NCBI RefSeq assembly: GCF_000246985.2
Contig: NC_022084.1
Location: 748,658 to 812,657, forward strand
Direction of reading: 5' to 3'
DNA: 64,000 nt
Source: Thermococcus litoralis DSM 5473
Lineage (GTDB): Archaea > Methanobacteriota_B > Thermococci > Thermococcales > Thermococcaceae
Made by a program: the position numbers and the translations under genes. The notes beneath the pieces were generated by a model. The model did no database searches. It was not told the DNA's origin and worked only from the letters and a program-made list of their open reading frames with translations. This document shows, piece by piece, positions 1 to 6,909 of the stretch. Each line of letters begins with the position of its first letter. The stretch's first letter is position 1.

Positions 1-229
1 CGTTTTGTTCTAAAAAACTGTAAAATAATGCAACTTCTTCTTCCGGCTTTAAGTTTGTAAGAAATCCTTCTTTTGTAAGAACTTCTACCACTTCTTTTGG
101 AGCATTGTTTAAATCTTTAATTGCTTTAACAACTTCTCTGTCAACTATTAGAAGTCGAGAGTTAGGTTTTAAAAGTAAACACTCATCAGTGTTTAACTTA
201 ACGATAGTCACAAAATTAGAAAGACACAT
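1..229 (-). CDS. Unidentified protein, N-terminal 76 codons only (cut by window edge)
   Basis: This open frame was read by hand from the minus strand. It begins at an ATG at 229 and runs off the left edge without a stop. The ATG lies 6 nt after the stop of the upstream fragment, and a GGGGTGATG stretch spans that stop, so the two are probably translationally coupled. The protein starts MCLSNFVTIVKLNTDE, followed by a LLLKPNSRLLIVDREVV segment and then helical stretches rich in Val, Glu and Lys. A short beta strand, a LLxPN turn and a small winged-helix-like segment resemble the N-terminal regions that precede the CxxxCxxC core in some radical-SAM peptide maturases. No cysteine triad lies inside the window, so that assignment is only a guess. 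Confidence in a real coding frame is good; confidence in function is very low. Confidence 0.6.
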   Translation of the reverse strand, partial: MCLSNFVTIVKLNTDECLLLKPNSRLLIVDREVVKAIKDLNNAPKEVVEVLTKEGFLTNLKPEEEVALFYSFLEQN

Positions 230-235
230 CGAACA

Positions 236-706
236 TCACCCCGTCATATAAAATCCCATCTCTCGATAGCTCTCACCTATAATGGTGTAACTTCTCAAGC
301 CACTGAACTCTTCGAGCATTCTTCTTGTTCCATACCTGTCAACTCCCTCTATGACTATTATAAAGTTATCTTCATTCCAGGGATTTCTGACAACTTGTGA
401 AACTCCAATAGCACGTGTTGTGCCGTTTAAAGAAAGTTCCATTATACTGTCACTCGAGACTAAGAAAGCATGGAACTCATGAACAGCGGTAGGGTTTCTT
501 TTTACTTCCCAACTTTTGTTATAAATAAAGATTATCGGAAGCTTGGTGTTTAGCTCTCTTGTGATTTTGTTCGCCACTGGACCCCCTATCAAAATCAAAT
601 TCTCTTTAAAATCTTCACTCGTTAGATTCACATCGGGTTTGACAAGTATGGAAGGAGAAGCTCCGTAATAAGCTCTAAATCCTTTCTCATACATCTCTTT
701 CAACAT
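236..706 (-). pseudogene. C-terminal fragment of the upstream metalloprotease gene (frameshifted)
   Basis: This 156-codon frame contains a NLILIGGPVANKITREL segment. That style of motif occurs in thermococcal surface-protein tails. It has no ribosome binding site in front of its first ATG (706). Its frame stays open upstream to about 805 and there encodes a natural-looking stretch, KGYYCLWYQNPDKSG, which overlaps the unnatural Arg/Ile/Val-rich end of the upstream ORF. Adding one base near 774-780 (GGAAGGG to GGAAAGGG on the minus strand) would join both ORFs into one protein of about 565 residues. I therefore read it as the C-terminal part of that gene. It could instead be a separate gene starting at 706. 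The break could be a real mutation or a sequencing error. Confidence 0.6.
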
Positions 707-729
707 GTATGCAGTTTCTTTGTCATACT

Positions 730-1917
730 CTACTCCACTCTTATCCGGATTCTGGTACCATAAACAATAATAACCCTTCCAACATAATATATTCTCTCCT
801 CTGCTTCAACAACTGTAATAGGCGTTTTCATTTTAAAGTATTTACTGATGTTTTCGGGAGTTGCCCACTTGCCCATGTGCTCAGCCATAGTAGGAGCATG
901 CTCAAATAGGGTCTCATTTTCCTTCCTAATCTTTTCAAAGATTTCGTATTCTCCAAGAAAATCTTGAATAGGGTATAGTACAGTAGCCATTTGGAGTGTT
1001 CTGAATGTAACAAGATCCTGTGGAATTCCACTCTTTAGAGCAATGTACTCGGCAATGCTTTCAGTTAAAAGCTCGTTAAGGTATCTCTCAAATGATCCAA
1101 AATGCTCTGGATCATGAGCTGTAAGCGTGGGCAATCGGTTTTTCAGTTCATGTAAGTAGTAGTTCTTATCCTCAAAAAGTCCATAAGTTTTTCCCAAAAA
1201 GGCATTGACGAAAGGATGAGTAAACTCGTGAAAGATCGTAATAAGCTCCCGAAATATTACATCCTTATTATATCCTCTTGAATACACATATCCAATGCTG
1301 TAAATTTTTTCCTCTTGAAATTTTGAGTGTGGATGTATCCGGAGAGAGTATGATAGTTCAACCCGATATTCGTGATATGTGTACCCAAAGAACTTTTCGT
1401 GCATTTTCGGAAGGATTTTTAAGTATTGTGTGATGTTAAGGACATAGCTGTAGTACTCTTTTTCGTGAGCTTTGTAAAACTCCATGAAGTTGCTCTCTTT
1501 GGCAAACTCTGCCAGGGGCTTTAAATCGCCAAGATTAGTCTCATTTGGCAGGTAATCTAAAGCCACTAGTCTAGTGCTTAAATCCATTATCACACTATCA
1601 CGGTGGTAATACGGGTAAGACTTATCGAGAATTTTCCTAATGTATTCGACCGCCTCATGCTCTTTGTAAGGGGCAAAGTACGTCAAGACATCGTTAACAT
1701 AATCTTCGGGTGCTATTATAAACGAATCACTCCCATTGAAGGCCAGAATGTAAACTGCTGCAAACAATTCAAGATTTGGGTTGATCTCAACTATAATACT
1801 AGCTTTATTCTCAGTTTGTGAGTATCCTTCAGGAAATGTTCCAACTACAATCAGAATAATCATTATCAATCCCGCCTTAGACAACTTCACTGTGTGTCCC
1901 CATATTTGATTTGTCAT
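730..1917 (-). CDS. Exported HExxH metalloprotease, DUF4932-like (probably truncated by frameshift)
   Basis: The 395-residue ORF opens with a basic and then hydrophobic segment (residues about 11-34, ending near GYSQ) that looks like a signal peptide or membrane anchor, so the product is likely extracytoplasmic. A zinc-protease motif HEFTH lies at residues 230-234. A downstream TESIAEY segment could supply the third, glutamate ligand of a gluzincin. This arrangement resembles DUF4932-type archaeal proteases; the family name is from memory of motif style and needs a profile search. The last residues (VYGTRIRIRVE) look out of frame, and the +1-shifted frame continues into the next ORF, so the natural protein was probably longer. 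Substrate unknown. Confidence 0.7.
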   Translation of the reverse strand: MTNQIWGHTVKLSKAGLIMIILIVVGTFPEGYSQTENKASIIVEINPNLELFAAVYILAFNGSDSFIIAPEDYVNDVLTYFAPYKEHEAVEYIRKILDKSYPYYHRDSVIMDLSTRLVALDYLPNETNLGDLKPLAEFAKESNFMEFYKAHEKEYYSYVLNITQYLKILPKMHEKFFGYTYHEYRVELSYSLRIHPHSKFQEEKIYSIGYVYSRGYNKDVIFRELITIFHEFTHPFVNAFLGKTYGLFEDKNYYLHELKNRLPTLTAHDPEHFGSFERYLNELLTESIAEYIALKSGIPQDLVTFRTLQMATVLYPIQDFLGEYEIFEKIRKENETLFEHAPTMAEHMGKWATPENISKYFKMKTPITVVEAEERIYYVGRVIIVYGTRIRIRVE

Positions 1918-2224
1918 ATTTGTTTTTAATAATTTTCAACATTAACTCTGAACGACAATACGAGGAATTAACAGAATTGTGAAAAAGGAAGGTCAAATAA
2001 GAGAAGATGCCTATGTTTTTTACCAATTCCTCATTTAACAACCACAGTTAAACAAAAGGACGTTGCTGCTCTTGCATGAGTACCGGAAACTGCCATAATC
2101 ATTTTTTGTACTTTTGTATTTTACACACAGATATTATCAGGACTCTTTAATCATTAAAACGCAAATCTTAACGCTATTAAAAAACTTTAAGTAGTTTACC
2201 TCCATTTATTTTTCGGTGAAGGAA
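1918..2224. other. Intergenic region between the divergent protease and M42 genes
   Basis: Apart from the possible 23-codon ORF, this stretch is AT-rich and holds the two divergent promoters. A TTAAAAAACTTTAAG stretch at about 2176-2190 is the likely TATA region for the plus-strand peptidase gene. I see no RNA gene, repeat or insertion sequence here. Confidence 0.5.
2031..2102 (-). CDS. Possible 23-residue peptide ORF upstream of the metalloprotease
   Basis: In an otherwise AT-rich gap there is a short GC-richer island that reads ATG to TGA as MIMAVSGTHARAATS followed by FCLTVVVK. A stop codon lies seven codons upstream in frame. No Shine-Dalgarno site precedes it, so a leaderless transcript would be required. 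It lies on the same strand as the metalloprotease, about 110 nt upstream of it. The composition contrast and amino-acid pattern are suggestive, but 23 codons are far too few for certainty; this may equally be a non-coding remnant. Confidence 0.25.
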   Translation of the reverse strand: MIMAVSGTHARAATSFCLTVVVK

Positions 2225-3223
2225 ATGATTGTGGAAGAGCTTAAAGAGATAACTCAACTTCCCGGCATTTCGGGATATGAGGGCAGGATAAGGGAGAAGG
2301 TTATCGAATGGATAAAGGATTACGCTGACTACAAGGTTGATACAATTGGAAACCTTATTGTAGAGCTTGGAGAAGGGGAAGAAAAGGCCATTTTCATGGC
2401 ACACATGGACGAAATTGGACTCCTGATAACAGGAATAACCAATGATGGAAAGCTAAAGTTCAGAAAAATTGGAGGAATAGATGATAGGCTTCTTTTGGGA
2501 AGGCATGTAAGAGTAATAACCGAGAAGGGGGAGCTGGACGGAGTTATAGGTGTAACGCCAGTTCACCTCAACCTTGAAAGGAAGTTCGACACCATTCCTT
2601 GGCACAGTCTCGAAATAGACATTGGAGCGGAATCAAAGGAAGAAGCCGAAGAAATGGGAGTAAAGGTTTTGGACTTTGCAGTATTTAAAAAGCACTTCAG
2701 CATCTTAAACAACAAATACATCGCTACACGTTCCTTAGACGACAGGTTTGGTGTTGTTGCTTTGATTGAGGCCATAAAAGACCTTGTTGATCATGATCTG
2801 GATGGAAAATACATCTTTGCCTTTACGGTTCAAGAAGAGATAGGGCTTAAGGGGGCCAAGTTTTTGGCAAACAAATATTCACCAAAGTACGCCATAGCTG
2901 TAGATTCGTTTGCATGCTGCTCTTTCCTTACTGGAGACGTGAGGCTCGGAAAAGGTGCTGTAATAAGGGCTGTTGACAATTCAGCAATCTACACCCCATC
3001 TCTGGCACGGAGAGCCCTTGAAATAGCAAAAAAGAACAACATTCCAATACAGATCGGAGTTACCGGGGGAGGAACTGATGCATCGGTTTTTGAAGCCAAA
3101 AGCCAGACTTTGGCTCTAAGTGTTCCCATAAAATACCTCCACAGCGAAACGGAAATGCTCCACTTAGATGACCTCAAAGCCCTGATAAAGCTAATAGAAG
3201 CACTAGTGTTTGAACTTGAATAA
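2225..3223 (+). CDS. M42 family (TET-type) metallo-aminopeptidase
   Basis: The protein (332 residues from ATG 2225) matches the M42 glutamyl/deblocking aminopeptidase family, which forms large tetrahedral cytosolic complexes that trim peptides released by the proteasome. Metal-site residues are visible: His60 and Asp62 in AHMDEIG, Asp172/173 in SLDDRFG, the catalytic and bridging pair Glu204-Glu205 in VQEEIGLKG, Asp227 in AVDSF, and a late His in YLHSETE. I chose ATG 2225 over GTG 2216 because a GGTGA site at 2215 sits five bases before it. Substrate preference among the thermococcal TET paralogues cannot be told from sequence. The TauE gene follows 13 nt after its stop. Confidence 0.93.
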   Translation: MIVEELKEITQLPGISGYEGRIREKVIEWIKDYADYKVDTIGNLIVELGEGEEKAIFMAHMDEIGLLITGITNDGKLKFRKIGGIDDRLLLGRHVRVITEKGELDGVIGVTPVHLNLERKFDTIPWHSLEIDIGAESKEEAEEMGVKVLDFAVFKKHFSILNNKYIATRSLDDRFGVVALIEAIKDLVDHDLDGKYIFAFTVQEEIGLKGAKFLANKYSPKYAIAVDSFACCSFLTGDVRLGKGAVIRAVDNSAIYTPSLARRALEIAKKNNIPIQIGVTGGGTDASVFEAKSQTLALSVPIKYLHSETEMLHLDDLKALIKLIEALVFELE

Positions 3224-3236
3224 CGGAGGTGATTCT

Positions 3237-4001
3237 TTGCTTAAATATGTTGGGTATTTTGGTGTTGGAGTTTTCATAGGTATATTGGCAGCTCTCTTCG
3301 GCTTAGGGGGAGGGTTTTTGATCGTACCAACTCTAAACCTCTTGGGAGTTGAAATTCATCACGCAGTTGGAACCTCAAGTGCTGCCGTTGTTTTCACTTC
3401 CCTAAGCTCTGCCATAGCCTACCACAGACAGAGGAGAATACACTACAAAGCAGGTCTCCTCTTGGCAAGCACTGCAGTGATAGGAGCGTACATAGGGGCA
3501 TGGATGACGAGTTATATAAGTGCAAGCCAGTTAAAGGTCATTTTTGGTGTAGTCCTATTCCTTGTGGCAATAAGGCTTTACCGCAAAAAGAGCAAAGAGC
3601 CACATGAAGTAGATTTGAGCCAGATAAAGCTGGATTATAAAATAGTGCCTATCGGAGGATTCATAGCAGGAATAGCAAGCGGGTTGCTTGGTATAGGCGG
3701 CGGAGCGATAAACGTTCCTTTCCTAACCTACATGGGACTGCCGATACACTATGCCGTGGCAACTTCAAGCTTTGCCATAGTATTTACTGCTACAAGTGGG
3801 GCTTTTAAACACTATATGCTCGGGAACGTTGAAGTTGAGTGGCTAATACTACTTGTACCGGGGTTGATAGTTGGGGCTCAGTTAGGGGCAAAGATAGCGA
3901 AAAGAACCAAGGCAAGCAACCTAACAAAAGCTTTCGCTGTTGTGATGGCATTCTTAGCCCTCAGAATGATCCTCAAAGGACTTGGCTACCCAGTTCCTTG
4001 A
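3237..4001 (+). CDS. Sulfite exporter TauE/SafE family membrane protein, copy 1
   Basis: A hydrophobic protein of about 254 residues with the two-fold TauE/SafE repeat: a LFGLGGGFLIVPTL motif near the N-terminus is echoed by LLGIGGGAINVPFL in the second half, each followed by a HYAVGTSS-like segment. About eight membrane helices are expected. Family members move sulfite or other organosulfur anions across the cytoplasmic membrane; the substrate here is unknown. A strong GGAGGTGAT site precedes a TTG at 3237, which I prefer to the TTG at 3210 that would overlap the M42 gene. It follows the M42 gene closely and is itself followed by a paralogue, suggesting co-transcription and a tandem duplication. 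Confidence 0.88.
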   Translation: MLKYVGYFGVGVFIGILAALFGLGGGFLIVPTLNLLGVEIHHAVGTSSAAVVFTSLSSAIAYHRQRRIHYKAGLLLASTAVIGAYIGAWMTSYISASQLKVIFGVVLFLVAIRLYRKKSKEPHEVDLSQIKLDYKIVPIGGFIAGIASGLLGIGGGAINVPFLTYMGLPIHYAVATSSFAIVFTATSGAFKHYMLGNVEVEWLILLVPGLIVGAQLGAKIAKRTKASNLTKAFAVVMAFLALRMILKGLGYPVP

Positions 4002-4022
4002 GTTTTTGTTATTAACTTTTTT
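4002..4022 (+). terminator. Possible T-rich archaeal terminator
   Basis: Two T runs (TTTTT and TTTTTT) directly follow the stop of the first TauE gene, typical of intrinsic termination in Thermococcales. Readthrough to the next gene is possible because only 41 nt separate them. Confidence 0.35.
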
Positions 4023-4042
4023 AGGAGAAAAAGAGATTTAAA

Positions 4043-4798
4043 GTGATTTTGCGAACTTTTTTCATGATCGAGTATCTCGTCGATTTCATCATTGGGTTTG
4101 CAATAGGGACAATAGCTGGACTTTTTGGAGTCGGTGGTGGGTTTCTTATAGTTCCAACGCTTACTTTTATAGGATTACCTATTCATACTGCAATTGGGAC
4201 AAGTCTTGCCTGCATAGCAATTAGTTCTCTTGCTTCCGCTTATACCCACATTAAAAAGAGAAAAGTTCTTTTTAAAGTGGTGGTAATTAAAGAGGCATTT
4301 TCAATGCCAGCCGCACTAATTGGGGCCCATGTGACAACATTTTTACACGAATCCCTCCTAAGAGGAATGTTCTCAATGCTGTTGTTCTACCTGGCATATA
4401 AGATGGCCACAACTCCCTCAAAACCCCATCATGGGGAAAGCCTCAAAATAAACTACAAGAATGTTCCCATAGTGGGTGTACTTTCAGGTTTTGTATCCGG
4501 TCTGCTTGGAATAAGCGGAGGGATTTTAAACGTCCCCCTTTTTCATGTTCTTGTTGATATACCCGTAAGGTACTCTATCGGGACATCTAGTGTGGCACTA
4601 TTTTTCACAGCTCTCGCTGGAACTTATGGACATCTTAAGGCAGGAAATGTGAACATTGAAACGGCACTTCTTTTAGCTCCAGGGCTGGTAATAGGAGCAT
4701 ACCTAGGGGCGAGAAGTGCCCACACTTTGCATCCAGAGAAACTAAAACGCTGGTTTGCTCTTATACTCATTTTGATTGGAGTTAAAATGTTAATTTAG
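4043..4798 (+). CDS. Sulfite exporter TauE/SafE family membrane protein, copy 2
   Basis: A second TauE/SafE protein (251 residues) with the same internal duplication: LFGVGGGFLIVPTL in the first half and LLGISGGILNVPLF in the second, with IHTAIGTS and VRYSIGTSS following. It is clearly a paralogue of the preceding gene but differs in its loops, so the two could form a heteromeric carrier or have diverged in substrate. The start is uncertain: GTG 4043 gives the full frame, and ATG 4064 is a credible alternative seven codons in; neither has an ideally spaced ribosome binding site. It is integral to the membrane. Confidence 0.85.
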   Translation: MILRTFFMIEYLVDFIIGFAIGTIAGLFGVGGGFLIVPTLTFIGLPIHTAIGTSLACIAISSLASAYTHIKKRKVLFKVVVIKEAFSMPAALIGAHVTTFLHESLLRGMFSMLLFYLAYKMATTPSKPHHGESLKINYKNVPIVGVLSGFVSGLLGISGGILNVPLFHVLVDIPVRYSIGTSSVALFFTALAGTYGHLKAGNVNIETALLLAPGLVIGAYLGARSAHTLHPEKLKRWFALILILIGVKMLI

Positions 4799-4915
4799 CC
4801 CTTAAATTTATTAACTTCTTCCCCATAATTAAAAAAGAGCTTTGGAACAGCTTGAAACCTTCGTTTCACCGGGTTCCTAAAGTATGTCAAGATCATATTA
4901 ACGATGGTGAGAGTG

Positions 4916-6061
4916 ATGAAGTTTAGTGCTCTCGGGATCATCCTTGTTTTAATAGGCGGACTAATCCCTATTAGCATTGCCCAAAACCAAAGCAACGGCC
5001 AATATCTAGAGGAGCAGAGCAACGAGAGTATGGCAGGAGAGCTAATAGCTCAGCTGACCAAACTCAGCGAATTTGTAGAATCAAGGATAAGACCCATAAA
5101 GGATAAGCTGCCCCAGAATACTTTAGAGAACTACAAAAAAGCCGAAGACCTCAGAGAAAAAGCTTCTCTAGAATATCAGAATGGAGAGTATCAAAATGCG
5201 ATCCGGGATGCCTTATTGGCTATGAAATATTATAAAGAAATTCTCAGGGGATTAAAAGAAACGGAAAGTACAGAAATGTTGAGAGAGCAGATGAATGAGG
5301 AAGCCGAGAGGATTATTGCATCTTTCTCCTACGTAGAGAAGGTCATAAAAGTGGCTGAAAAGGAAGGAGTTAACACGGAGGGGCTGATAAAAGCCTACAA
5401 GGAGACCAAAGATGCTTATAGAACTGTCCTTGAAGCCTTAAAAGCAAAAAAGATAGAAGATGCGAAAAGAAACATGGAAATTGCTAGAATGAAAAGGGCT
5501 GAACTCAATAGAGAACTAGAAAAAGTGCTCAGAGAACTCGCTTCGAGGAATGCTGAAAGGATCGTTAATTCTTTCTTGGTAAAGACCAAGCAGGGTATTG
5601 CAGCTGCTGAGGTAATGGTAGAAAACGCAAAAACAAGGGGAATGAATGTGGAAGAGGCCGAGCAGAGCATAGAGAGGATAAAAAACATCTACATAAAGGT
5701 CGAGAGCTTAGCAAAAGAAGGAAAATGGATTGAGGCATTAGGGGTAATCAGAGAGAATTCCCACCAAATACAGAAGTTCTTTAGGACGATAGAAAGAGTT
5801 AGAAGAGAGAGCATGAACATAAAAGAAACCCTAGAAGAGCTGAGAGAGAGGATAAAAAAGGATACAACCGCAATTGCAATTCTAAAGAAGAAGGGAATAA
5901 ATACAGCAAGAGCTGAGGTGCAGCTCAAAGGAGCCGTCAATGAGCTTTCTGCGGCAATTGTTTCATTAAAACGCAACGATATCAGCAACGCCATCGTCCA
6001 TATTCAGAGAGCTGAAAGGCTTCTCGCAGAGGTGGAGGAATTCATAAGGGCCAACTCTTAG
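4916..6061 (+). CDS. Exported helical/coiled-coil protein of unknown function
   Basis: The product (381 residues from ATG 4916) starts MKFSALGIILVLIGG and continues to an ISIAQ cleavage-like site, a clear signal peptide. The rest is almost wholly alpha-helical and charged (Glu, Lys, Arg, Ala), with repeated heptad-like segments and no cysteine, resembling extracytoplasmic helical-bundle proteins. I do not recognise the family. A GGTGA site at 4906-4910 supports ATG 4916 over ATG 4904. It is followed after 11 nt by a membrane-anchored winged-helix gene, so the two are likely one operon; the exported protein may be a partner or target of that regulator. Confidence 0.75.
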   Translation: MKFSALGIILVLIGGLIPISIAQNQSNGQYLEEQSNESMAGELIAQLTKLSEFVESRIRPIKDKLPQNTLENYKKAEDLREKASLEYQNGEYQNAIRDALLAMKYYKEILRGLKETESTEMLREQMNEEAERIIASFSYVEKVIKVAEKEGVNTEGLIKAYKETKDAYRTVLEALKAKKIEDAKRNMEIARMKRAELNRELEKVLRELASRNAERIVNSFLVKTKQGIAAAEVMVENAKTRGMNVEEAEQSIERIKNIYIKVESLAKEGKWIEALGVIRENSHQIQKFFRTIERVRRESMNIKETLEELRERIKKDTTAIAILKKKGINTARAEVQLKGAVNELSAAIVSLKRNDISNAIVHIQRAERLLAEVEEFIRANS

Positions 6062-6072
6062 GGGGTGCAGAA

Positions 6073-6909
6073 GTGAAACGTGCCTTTGCTCTAATAAGCA
6101 TCCTCATTCTCCTGCCCGTTGTCAGTGCCCAGTTTACAGTTTCACAGGTGGAGCTGACGATCTACACCGATGGTTACGTTAAGATCCATTACCAGCTGAT
6201 TCCAGATGAATACACCTCTCAAATCAGCCTACCGCTTTTAGGGAAAAACTATGAAGGTGTGGAGGTTGTTGATGAAAACGGCAATCCCCTTAATTTTGAA
6301 GTCTATAATGAATCGCTCATCATTTATGTGGAAAATGCTCAAGTCGTGGATGTGTCCTACTACACTCCCGATCTGACGTATAAAGAAGGATTAGTGTGGA
6401 CTATTAACGTCTCAATGGAATATCCCTTTGACGTCATTCTTCCTGAAAATGCCGTTGTGGTTGATTTATCCGAGCTCCCCCTTAAAATAGCCTCCAATGT
6501 GGTTACAATGCCTCCTGGAAACCAGAGTATCTCCTACACTCTTGAATTTGCAGCCGAAGAGGGCAGGAAGGACTTTTATTTTCCAGTTTTGGCATTTTTG
6601 GCGGTCTTGATAACAGCCATTTCCGGCTTTTTGACAATAGGAAAAAGAAAAGAGGCTCCAAAGGAAAAGCTCCACATAAACAGGGACGAATTTTTGAAAA
6701 AACTTGAAAGTTTTAACTTAAATGAAGATGAAAAGAGGGCTTTGCTCTACATACTAGAAAAGGGAGGCAGGGCAAGCCAAGCGGAGGTTAGAACTGCTTT
6801 GGGAATACCCAAAACCACAGCGTGGAGAATGTTCAAGCGCCTCGAAAGACAGGGACTTGTTAGAATAATCAAAGGGAGGAAAGAAAATTGGGTAGAATTG
6901 AAACCTTAA
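6073..6909 (+). CDS. Membrane-anchored protein with extracytoplasmic domain and C-terminal winged helix
   Basis: This 278-residue protein has a signal peptide (about residues 1-19, ending VSAQ) and a beta-rich outer domain to about residue 170. One membrane helix follows (PVLAFLAVLITAISGFL region), then a cytoplasmic tail ending in a winged helix-turn-helix (about 215-278) with the segments ALLYILEKGG, SQAEVRTALGIPKTTAWR and RLERQGLVRII. Such proteins are common in archaea and are thought to relay an envelope signal to DNA-bound regulation. The start is a GTG preceded by GGGGGTG. It lies in an apparent operon with the exported helical protein just upstream and converges on metG. Confidence 0.8.
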   Translation: MKRAFALISILILLPVVSAQFTVSQVELTIYTDGYVKIHYQLIPDEYTSQISLPLLGKNYEGVEVVDENGNPLNFEVYNESLIIYVENAQVVDVSYYTPDLTYKEGLVWTINVSMEYPFDVILPENAVVVDLSELPLKIASNVVTMPPGNQSISYTLEFAAEEGRKDFYFPVLAFLAVLITAISGFLTIGKRKEAPKEKLHINRDEFLKKLESFNLNEDEKRALLYILEKGGRASQAEVRTALGIPKTTAWRMFKRLERQGLVRIIKGRKENWVELKP

